From the NCBI RefSeq assembly GCF_030555055.1, contig NZ_JAMOAO010000001.1, forward strand, positions 2,480,001 to 2,544,000: DNA of 64,000 nucleotides. The letters are read 5' to 3'. Positions 13,066-19,802 of the stretch are shown one piece after another. Origin of the DNA: Nocardiopsis sp. YSL2. Its GTDB lineage: Bacteria; Actinomycetota; Actinomycetes; Streptosporangiales; Streptosporangiaceae. How positions within the stretch are numbered: position 1 is the stretch's first letter; the number at the start of each line of letters is the position of its first letter. Both the position numbers and the translations under genes were made by a program. A model generated the notes under the pieces. The model had not been told where the DNA came from, searched no databases, and saw nothing but the letters and a program-made list of their open reading frames with translations.

Positions 13066-13680
13066 GTGGATCGGTTGAGAGGTGTCGAGGCCGCCGGTGA
13101 CGGCGGGGTCGAACACGGGGCCGCGCCCCCGGAGGACGGCTTGGCCGCTCCGCTGCGCCAGGCGGCGGTCGGTGACCTGGCGGCGTTCGAGCGCGTCTAC
13201 CGGGAACTGTCCGGACCGGTGTTCGGTGTGGTGCGGCGGGTTCTGCTCGACGTGGCGCAGGCGGAGGAGGTGACGCAGGAGGTGTTCCTGGAGGTGTGGC
13301 GGCAGTGTGCGCGCTTCGACCCCTCACGGGGGAGCGTGCGCTCGTGGGTGCTGGTGATCGCGCACCGCAGGGCGGTCGACCGGGTGCGTTCGGAGGAGGC
13401 CGCCGCCGCGCGTGTCTCGGCCGCGGGCCGGCTCGAACCGGAGCGGACCCCGGCCGACGGGGTCTCGGAGCAGGTGGAGCACCGGTTGGAGCGGGAGAAG
13501 GTGCGCCGCTGCCTGCGTCGGCTGACCGAGGTGCAGCGCGACGCCGTGCGCCTGACCTACTACACGGGCTACACCCAGCGCGAGGCCGCCGACCTGCTCG
13601 ATGTCCCGTTGACCACCGTGAAGGGCCGTCTGCGCGACGGTCTGATCCGGCTGCGCGACTGCCTGGGGGTGAGCGTATGA
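13066..13680 (+). CDS. sigK: ECF RNA polymerase sigma factor, SigK type
   Basis: 204 residues. Region 2 (about 35-105) contains FERVYRELSGPVFGVVRRVL and the VTQEVFLEVWR core-binding stretch. Region 4 (about 145-200) contains TEVQRDAVRLTYYTGYTQREAADLL followed by a helix-turn-helix. The GTG start at 13066 follows a GGGAGAGGG purine tract, and an in-frame stop at 13060 fixes it as the first possible start nearby. The stop overlaps the anti-sigma gene in an ATGA. The SigK-RskA pairing is known from mycobacteria. Here the divergent target candidates are the molybdoenzyme and the Met-rich lipoprotein, not fasciclin proteins. Confidence 0.9.
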   Translation: MDRLRGVEAAGDGGVEHGAAPPEDGLAAPLRQAAVGDLAAFERVYRELSGPVFGVVRRVLLDVAQAEEVTQEVFLEVWRQCARFDPSRGSVRSWVLVIAHRRAVDRVRSEEAAAARVSAAGRLEPERTPADGVSEQVEHRLEREKVRRCLRRLTEVQRDAVRLTYYTGYTQREAADLLDVPLTTVKGRLRDGLIRLRDCLGVSV

Positions 13681-14420
13681 GCGAGAACTGTGCGCACGGG
13701 CTGATCGCCGGCTACGCCGTGGACGGCCTGGATCCGGAGGAGGCCGTGGCGACCGAGCGGCACCTCGACGAGTGCGAGGACTGCCGACGCGACCTCGTGG
13801 AGTTCCGGGAGACCCTCGTACGGCTGGCGTACGCGGAGTCGGACCGGCCTTCGGAGGCGGTGTGGACGCGGGTACGGGCCGCCGCGGAGCGGACCCGTCA
13901 GGATGCCCCGCTGGTGGAGGGCCCCGCAGCGGACCGGACGGTCACCGCCCTGCCCGCGGGGCTCCGGTGGCGCCGTCGGCTGCCCTGGCTGCTGACGGCC
14001 GCGTGCGCCCTGGTGGCCGTCGTCCTGGGGGCTGGCCTGCTGTCGCTGGACCGCAGCATGGACGACATGCGACAGGAGTCCTCGCAGGTCGAGGCGTTGT
14101 TGTCGGCACCGGACACGAGTATCCACGAGGGTCCGCTGGGCGACGGGGCCCGGGCGACGGCCTACACCTCCTACGAGATGGACGCGCTGATGTTCGTCGT
14201 GGACGGGCTCCCGAACGCGCCGGAGGGCATGGCATACCAGATGTGGTACGTCGACCCGGACGACGACATGCGGTCGGCCGGGATGCTCACGCCCACGGAA
14301 CAGGGCCTGCACTCCGGGATGGCGAAGGACATGGGGTCCCCGGTGCAGGTCGGGGTCTCGTTGGAGCCGGAGGGCGGGATGCCCGAGCCCAGCGGGCAGC
14401 CGATGAAGTTCGACCTGTGA
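13677..14420 (+). CDS. rskA: anti-sigma K factor, RskA type, with Met-rich external domain
   Basis: 247 residues. The cytosolic N-terminus carries a zinc anti-sigma motif (H29, C33, C36 in HLDECEDC). A single membrane segment lies at about 101-123, and the external RskA domain at about 124-247. The external part contains 12 methionines, including MDDMR, MAYQMW, SGMAKDMG and the C-terminal QPM. This is unusual and could be an oxidant-sensitive surface (inference). The ATG at 13677 overlaps the sigK stop, so stoichiometric co-translation is likely. The family releases its sigma factor after proteolysis of the membrane anchor. Confidence 0.9.
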   Translation: MSENCAHGLIAGYAVDGLDPEEAVATERHLDECEDCRRDLVEFRETLVRLAYAESDRPSEAVWTRVRAAAERTRQDAPLVEGPAADRTVTALPAGLRWRRRLPWLLTAACALVAVVLGAGLLSLDRSMDDMRQESSQVEALLSAPDTSIHEGPLGDGARATAYTSYEMDALMFVVDGLPNAPEGMAYQMWYVDPDDDMRSAGMLTPTEQGLHSGMAKDMGSPVQVGVSLEPEGGMPEPSGQPMKFDL

Positions 14421-14615
14421 GCCGGTGGGGCGGGCCGCCGCCCCACCGGTGAACTCACCGGGATGACAACCGCGTGGGAGTGAGGGCGCACACTCCGGGG
14501 AAGACAGGGGGTGCGGCCGTCACCTACGGTCGCAGTACTCCGCGGAGCGACCAGGCGAGGGCTCCGCGACACGGCGCGGAGCGCTTCGCCTGTCCCCGTC
14601 CTCCCCGGAGACATC

Positions 14616-16262
14616 ATGGCGCCAGACGTCGGCCGCCCGCCGGCCCCCGCGAACCTGCGACACACGCTTCGGACCGTGCGCGTCCTGGTCAGGGCCGGGG
14701 TCCTCAGTGCCGGTCGGCCCGACCGGATCCTCCGACAGCTGCGCGCCCTGCGCACCTGGGGCGCGACCGTGGCGGGCGGCTACGCGGCCGCGAACGAACG
14801 CGTCCCGGACCGCGTGTCCGTCATCGACGACAACGGGCCGACGCCCTTCCGCGAGATGAACCTGCGCGCCCGTCTGCTGGCCGTGGAGCTGGACCGGGCC
14901 GGGGTGCGGCCCGGGGCGAGCGTGGGGGTGCTGTGCCGCAACCACAGCGCGTTCGTGCAGACGATGGCGGCCTGCGGTCGCCTGGGAGCGGACTGCGTCC
15001 TGCTCAATACGGGCCTGGCCCCCGCTCAGGTGGTGGCCGCGGCGGCCGACCACGGTCTGGCCGCGCTGGTGGCCGACGCCGAGTTCGAGGACCTGTACGG
15101 AGGCGTGGCCGCGGAGGTCCCGCGGTTCACGGCCTGGGGTGAGGCCTCCGTTCCGGGTCCGCGCGTGCCGTGGCGGGCCCGGGAGGTCGCCGACACCGAG
15201 GAGGAGCCCGCCCCTCCGGAGCGTCCGGGGCGGCTGGTCGTGCTGACGTCGGGGACCACGGGCACGCCCAAGGGGGCCCGCCGTCCCACGCCCAAGGGTC
15301 CGCAGGACGCGGCGTCGGTCCTGTCCAGGATTCCGTTGCGGTCCTCGGACCGGATCCTGGTCGCGGCACCGGTCTTCCACACCTGGGGCCTGGCCGGGGT
15401 GCAGTTGGGGATGTCGATGCGGGCGACGCTGGTCATGCGCCGCCAGTTCGACCCGGAGGACGTGCTGCGGGCGGTGGCCGAGCACCGGTGCACGGCGGTG
15501 TTCGCGGTGCCGGTGATGCTGCGCCGGATCATGGACCTGCCGCCGCGGGTCCGGGCCCGGTACGACACGTCGTCGCTGCGTGTCGTGGCGTGCAGCGGTT
15601 CGGCGATGAGCCCGAAGCTCATCACCGACTTCATGGACGGGTTCGGTGACGTGCTCTACAACCTGTACGGCTCGACGGAGGTGTCGTGGGCGACCATCGC
15701 GACCCCGGAGGAGATGCGGCGGTCGCCGACCACGGCGGGCCGGCCGCCGCTGGGGACGCGGTTGGCGGTCCTGGACGCCGACGGGGTGGAGGTCCCTCCG
15801 GGGACGGAGGGCTCGATCCACGTCGGCAACGAGATGCTCTTCGAGGGGTACACGAACGGCGGGACCCGGGACGTGGCGCAGGGCCTGATGGCGACCGGCG
15901 ACCGCGGTCACGTGGACGTGGACGGGCTGTTGCACGTGGCCGGGCGGGACGACGACATGATCATCTCGGGCGGGGAGAACGTGTTCCCCCGGCCGGTGGA
16001 GGAGCTGATCGTGACTCTGCCGTCGGTGCGCGAGGTGGTGGTGACGGGTGTGCCGGACGAGGAGTTCGGGCACCGGTTCGCGGCGTTCGTGGTGCCCTAC
16101 GAGGGGAGGGAGGTCGATCCCAACGAGATCCGGCTTCTCGTCCGTCAGGAGCTGGGCCGGTTCTCCGTTCCGCGTGACGTGGTGCTGCTCGACGAGCTTC
16201 CGCGCAACGCGACCGGCAAGGTGATGAAGCGGCGGCTGCCGACCGACGCCTCCCCGCGGTAG
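14616..16262 (+). CDS. AMP-dependent acyl-CoA synthetase / ligase
   Basis: A 548-residue ANL-superfamily enzyme that activates a carboxylic acid with ATP and joins it to CoA. The P-loop-like SGTTGTPKG is at about residue 211, the YGSTE motif in the middle, and the A8/A10 region near the end (GRDDDMIISGGEN; RNATGKVMKRRL with the catalytic Lys). It looks like a long- or medium-chain fatty acyl-CoA ligase; the substrate cannot be read. The ATG at 14616 is preceded by CCGGAG. A GTG at 14511 is possible, but the added residues look non-coding. It ends 135 bases before the OhrR-type gene. Confidence 0.88.
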   Translation: MAPDVGRPPAPANLRHTLRTVRVLVRAGVLSAGRPDRILRQLRALRTWGATVAGGYAAANERVPDRVSVIDDNGPTPFREMNLRARLLAVELDRAGVRPGASVGVLCRNHSAFVQTMAACGRLGADCVLLNTGLAPAQVVAAAADHGLAALVADAEFEDLYGGVAAEVPRFTAWGEASVPGPRVPWRAREVADTEEEPAPPERPGRLVVLTSGTTGTPKGARRPTPKGPQDAASVLSRIPLRSSDRILVAAPVFHTWGLAGVQLGMSMRATLVMRRQFDPEDVLRAVAEHRCTAVFAVPVMLRRIMDLPPRVRARYDTSSLRVVACSGSAMSPKLITDFMDGFGDVLYNLYGSTEVSWATIATPEEMRRSPTTAGRPPLGTRLAVLDADGVEVPPGTEGSIHVGNEMLFEGYTNGGTRDVAQGLMATGDRGHVDVDGLLHVAGRDDDMIISGGENVFPRPVEELIVTLPSVREVVVTGVPDEEFGHRFAAFVVPYEGREVDPNEIRLLVRQELGRFSVPRDVVLLDELPRNATGKVMKRRLPTDASPR

Positions 16263-16362
16263 GGCCCGTCGGGGCGCCCTGCCGGGGTGCCCCGGCGTCG
16301 TCGCCGACCCGCCCGGCGCGACTCCGCCCGCGGTTTCCTCGTTCCCAAGGCAATTGTGCTCT

Positions 16363-16390
16363 TTGACATCGACCCCCCGGTTACTACGAT
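16363..16390 (+). promoter_or_regulatory. promoter of the OhrR-type gene, probably giving a leaderless mRNA
   Basis: TTGACA at 16363-16368 and TACGAT at 16385-16390 are separated by 16 bases. The expected transcription start is at or next to the ATG at 16398, and no ribosome site precedes that ATG. CAATTG just upstream (16351-16356) is a partial match to the AATT-containing OhrR operator and may allow autoregulation. Confidence 0.6.
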
Positions 16391-16397
16391 GTGGCCG

Positions 16398-16883
16398 ATG
16401 TCCGAGCAAGCTCCTACCCCCGGCGGAGACTTCCCTCTCCCACCCGTCGACGAGCAGATGTGCTTCGCGCTCTACGCCGCGTCGCGTGCCGTCACGAACC
16501 TCTATCGTCCGCTCCTGGAGCGGATGAACCTGACCTATCCCCAGTACCTGGTGATGATGCTGCTCTGGGAGCGTCGGGACTGTCCGGTCAAGGACATCGG
16601 CGCCGTCCTCCAGCTCGACTACGGCACGCTCACTCCGCTGCTCAAACGGCTGGAGACCAGGGGCCTGGTCAATCGGGACCGCGATCCCGGGGACGAGCGC
16701 TCGGTCCGGGTCACCCTCACCGACGAGGGCATCCGGCTGCGGGCCCTCGCGGAGGGCGTGCCCGAGGCGGTGGGCGAGGTCATCGCCCTGCCCGCCGACG
16801 AGTTCGAGGCGACCCGGCTGTCCCTGCGCCGCCTCACCGGGCACGTCCTCGCCGGGGAGGCGCGGCTGCCCGGACCGGGCTGA
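16398..16883 (+). CDS. MarR-family regulator, OhrR type (organic hydroperoxide sensor)
   Basis: 161 residues. The N-terminal CFALYAASRAVTNLYRPLL contains the conserved reactive cysteine (about residue 19) used by OhrR to sense organic hydroperoxides. The winged-helix core follows (LTYPQYLVMMLLWE, LDYGTLTPLLKRLE, RDPGDERSVRVTLT). I chose ATG 16398 because the promoter position suggests a leaderless transcript. ATG 16389 would add three residues. The usual partner ohr (peroxiredoxin) is not adjacent, so its target here is unclear; the upstream acyl-CoA synthetase is one candidate. Confidence 0.85.
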   Translation: MSEQAPTPGGDFPLPPVDEQMCFALYAASRAVTNLYRPLLERMNLTYPQYLVMMLLWERRDCPVKDIGAVLQLDYGTLTPLLKRLETRGLVNRDRDPGDERSVRVTLTDEGIRLRALAEGVPEAVGEVIALPADEFEATRLSLRRLTGHVLAGEARLPGPG

Positions 16884-17241
16884 GACCCCGTCGCGGCGAC
16901 CGCCACCGGGTGACGGACGCGACGACGGCGGAGACGGGTGCCACGGGGGTCGCGCCCGTCCTCACCGCGTGTGGGCGGACCTTGCTGTCCGCCCACACGT
17001 CTTCGGGCTCCCTGCGCGGCCGCCCGGCCCGGTGCGACGAATCCCTCCCAGGCCCGGTCACTCCGCTCGGGCGTGTTCCGTGGATGCCGCCCGTCGCGAG
17101 CGGCGTTCCGGTGCGGCTGTCGCAAGGCCGGAGAAGAAGGCATCGTGGTGTGGCTGTCGACTGATGAGAACGCGGCGAGAGCCGTGCCGGGGCGTCGCGC
17201 CGCAGGGTGAGTATCCGCCGAACATGGCCTAGGTTGGGGGC
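16884..17241. other. gene-free stretch with one strong stem-loop
   Basis: 358 bases between the OhrR-type gene and the next small gene. I see a perfect stem-loop (16969-16998) and no convincing coding frame. The frames that cross it have poor start signals. Confidence 0.5.
16969..16998 (+). terminator. terminator downstream of the OhrR-type gene
   Basis: GTGTGGGCGGAC at 16969-16980 and GTCCGCCCACAC at 16987-16998 form a perfect 12-pair stem with a 6-base loop. It lies 86 bases after the stop and lacks a T run, as many high-GC terminators do. Confidence 0.65.
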
Positions 17242-17475
17242 ATGACCATCTGGGCGTCGGACAACCGCAGCGGACAGGTGCGCGAAGCTCTCACCATGCT
17301 GCTGTCGCAGGGCGTGATCGACGATTTCCGTATCCGCCCCGACGAGGAGTTCCCGTTCCAGGTCCAGGTGCCGGCCGGGCTCGTGCCGATGACCGAGCAC
17401 CAGGCGGCCCACTTCGTTCTGGGGGCGACGGTCGCCCACTTCGGGCGGCTGGCCCGTGGCGGGGGCGACCTCTGA
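17242..17475 (+). CDS. hypothetical protein, 77 residues
   Basis: A small soluble protein beginning MTIWASDNRSGQVREALTMLL. It has a predicted amphipathic N-terminal helix and an acidic central part (RPDEEFPFQVQVPAG), with no membrane segment and no known motif. It is convergent with the secreted esterase gene, 18 bases away. I do not recognise the family. The regular codon bias in frame supports it as a real gene. Confidence 0.6.
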   Translation: MTIWASDNRSGQVREALTMLLSQGVIDDFRIRPDEEFPFQVQVPAGLVPMTEHQAAHFVLGATVAHFGRLARGGGDL

Positions 17476-17493
17476 CCCCCGCCCGGGCCGTCG

Positions 17494-18729
17494 TCAGCAG
17501 GCGCCGGGAGTGTGCTCCCAGTAGCCGGTGGAGGTCTCGGTCAGCGCGGTGGTGACGAAGACGTTCCACAGGCCGAGGGGGTCGTCGGAGCCGACCGCGT
17601 AGGTCAACCCGGAGCGCTGGACCGCGCGTCCCTCACGGACGTGGTCGTAGTTGCTCGCCCTCACGCACTCACCGGGGTCGGGGTCCCCGGTCGGGCTCGG
17701 TGTGGGGTCGGGGTCCCCGGTCGGATCGGGATCGGCGACCTCGCCCAGGCCCCAGAAGTCGACGGTGTACCCGGTGGAGCAGACGGTGTCCAGGAAGTAG
17801 GCCCCGGCCGTGCCGCAGCCCCGGCCCGGGTCCACGGGCGTTCCGTGCCCCATGCCGGACACCCGGAAGTCCGCGACGGCCGCCGTGGCCGCCGTGCCGC
17901 CGTGGTAGTCGGCGGTGGTCCCGCCTGGCAGCTGTTCGGTGGCGTCGGGGGTGCCGTCCAGCCCGTGGGCGTTCGTCCACTGGCTCACGCTCGCGTCGCC
18001 GTTGGCCGGGACGACCGTGGTGTCGGCGGTGCCGTGCCACACGGCGACGCGGGGCAGGGGCCCGCTCCACCCGGGGTTCTTGGCCCGCACGGCGTCGCCC
18101 CACTGCTCCGGCGTCCTGGTCTTGCCCGGGTTCATGCAGGTGAAGGCGTCGACCATCCCGCTGGCGCACCCGACCGGGATGCCCGCCACGACGCTGCCGC
18201 CGGCGAAGAGGTCGGGGTAGGCGGCGAGGAGCTCCCCGGCCATGGCGCCGCCCGCGGAGAGCCCGGACACGTGGACGCGGTCGGCGTCCAGCCCTTCGGC
18301 GGCCACGGCGTGCTCCACCATGGAGCGCACGGACCGGGCCTCGCCGGAGTCGCGGGCCACGTCGTCGGGCCGGAACCAGTTGAAGCAGGCGTTGGCGTTG
18401 TTGGCGGACCGCTGCTCGGCGTAGACCAGTGCGAATCCGTGGCTGTCGGCGTAGTCGGCCCAGCCGGAGTTCGCGTGGTAGGCGGACGCGTCCTGCGCGC
18501 AGCCGTGCAGGAGGACGACGAGCGGCGCGCCGTCGGGCAGCCCGTCGGGGACGTAGGAGTACATGCCCAGGTCGCCGGGGTTGGTGCCGAACGAGGTGAC
18601 GGGCGTGAGTGTGGCCGCCGACGCCCGTGGGGCGGCGGTGAGCAGGACGGCCGCGACCGTGGCGACGACGGCGGCCAGGGCGGTGAGGACGACGGCGAAC
18701 CGTCGGATGATCGGAGTCGGGGGGTGCAA
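17494..18729 (-). CDS. secreted PHB-depolymerase-family esterase (LpqC-like)
   Basis: 411 residues. A signal peptide (about 1-38, ending ASA-AT) leads to an alpha/beta-hydrolase with an LHGCAQDA oxyanion stretch, the nucleophile in GLSAGG (Ser158), a likely Asp in HGTADTT and a His in GMGHGTPVD. It matches the polyhydroxybutyrate depolymerase/feruloyl esterase family. A Pro-Asp-Thr linker and a C-terminal 80-residue domain with paired cysteines (from ECVRASNYDHVREG) follow and may bind substrate. The start is a TTG at 18729 behind GGAGG, which is unusual but gives the full signal peptide. The divergent 3-hydroxybutyrate-dehydrogenase-like gene suggests a PHB or hydroxy-ester degradation unit. 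Confidence 0.85.
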   Translation of the reverse strand: MHPPTPIIRRFAVVLTALAAVVATVAAVLLTAAPRASAATLTPVTSFGTNPGDLGMYSYVPDGLPDGAPLVVLLHGCAQDASAYHANSGWADYADSHGFALVYAEQRSANNANACFNWFRPDDVARDSGEARSVRSMVEHAVAAEGLDADRVHVSGLSAGGAMAGELLAAYPDLFAGGSVVAGIPVGCASGMVDAFTCMNPGKTRTPEQWGDAVRAKNPGWSGPLPRVAVWHGTADTTVVPANGDASVSQWTNAHGLDGTPDATEQLPGGTTADYHGGTAATAAVADFRVSGMGHGTPVDPGRGCGTAGAYFLDTVCSTGYTVDFWGLGEVADPDPTGDPDPTPSPTGDPDPGECVRASNYDHVREGRAVQRSGLTYAVGSDDPLGLWNVFVTTALTETSTGYWEHTPGAC

Positions 18730-18968
18730 GGGGGCCTCCGGGGGGTGGGTCCGAACAGTGCGGGGGAGCTTCGGCCGAACTCCGTGGCCCGGAGACTAGT
18801 TCTGATGTGACCTGGGCGACATGTCAAGGAGACCCAGATCACTCTTCCGTGGGGCGTGGGATCACCACAGCCGCGCACGGGCACATGGGCCGATTCCACA
18901 TGAGTCGGCCACGCCGTGTGTCGGCCCGACCTATCCACGCTCCGCGCACGCGCGCCTAGTTTTCAGGC

Positions 18969-19802
18969 ATGACGACGCACGAGTACCCGCCGGGCGCGCC
19001 TGGCCGGATCCCCCCGCCCCCCGCCGCCTCGCCCTCGGCCGCCCAGCGCACCGCCCGGGTCGACCTGACCGGTCGGACCGCCCTGGTCACCGGGGCGGCG
19101 CGCGGGATCGGTCGCGCGTGCGCGCTGCGCCTGGCGGCGGCGGGGGCCGACGTCCGGATGGCCGACCTCGACGGACCGGGCCTGCGCGCGCTGGCCGACC
19201 AGGGCGTCGGCGAGCCCCTGGAGGTCGACCTGTCCGACCTCGACGCCGCCGAGGAGGCCGGCCGCGGCGCCGACATCGTGGTCAACAACGCCGGCGTGCA
19301 GACCGTCGCCCCCGTCCAGGACTTCCCGCCCGAGCGCTTCTCCCTCATCCTCCGGCTCATGGTGGAGGCGCCGTTCCGCGCTGTCCGCGGCGCTCTGCCC
19401 CACATGTACGAGCGCGGGTGGGGCCGCGTCGTCAACCTGTCCTCCGTGCACGGTCTGCGGGCGTCTCCGTTCAAGTCGGCCTACGTGACCGCCAAGCACG
19501 GGCTGGAGGGCTTCTCCAAGGTGGTCGCCCTGGAGGGCGCCGAGCACGGCGTCACGTCCAACTGCGTGAATCCCGGCTACGTGCGCACCGCCCTGGTGGA
19601 ACGGCAGATCGCCGACCAGGCGCTGGCGCACGGCGTCCCGGAGGCCGAGGTGCTGTCCGAGGTCCTGCTGGCCCGCACTCCGATGAAGCGGTTGATCGAG
19701 CCGGAGGAGGTCGCCGAGCTGGTGGTCTACCTTTGCAGTGCCGACGCGTCGTTCGTCAACGGCGCGTCGCTGGCCGTCGACGGAGGATGGAGCGCGAGCT
19801 GA
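18969..19802 (+). CDS. short-chain dehydrogenase, 3-hydroxybutyrate dehydrogenase-like
   Basis: 277 residues of the classical SDR fold. TGAARGIG (41-48) binds the nicotinamide cofactor, NNAG lies at about 106-109, and the catalytic Ser, Tyr172 and Lys176 lie in SSVHG and YVTAK. The C-terminal SFVNGASLAVDGGW is typical. The first 30 residues are Pro-rich and poorly conserved. The overall pattern (VNPGYVRTALVERQI) resembles D-3-hydroxybutyrate dehydrogenase. No ribosome site precedes the ATG. A TAGTTT at 18957-18962 ends 6 bases before it, so the transcript may be leaderless. The regulator gene overlaps its 3' end by 16 bases. Confidence 0.85.
   Translation: MTTHEYPPGAPGRIPPPPAASPSAAQRTARVDLTGRTALVTGAARGIGRACALRLAAAGADVRMADLDGPGLRALADQGVGEPLEVDLSDLDAAEEAGRGADIVVNNAGVQTVAPVQDFPPERFSLILRLMVEAPFRAVRGALPHMYERGWGRVVNLSSVHGLRASPFKSAYVTAKHGLEGFSKVVALEGAEHGVTSNCVNPGYVRTALVERQIADQALAHGVPEAEVLSEVLLARTPMKRLIEPEEVAELVVYLCSADASFVNGASLAVDGGWSAS

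Noticed and set aside
14520-16844. 774-codon minus-strand frame
   Set aside because: It lies opposite the acyl-CoA synthetase and OhrR-type genes and has a His/Arg/Gln-rich composition typical of antisense frames in high-GC DNA.
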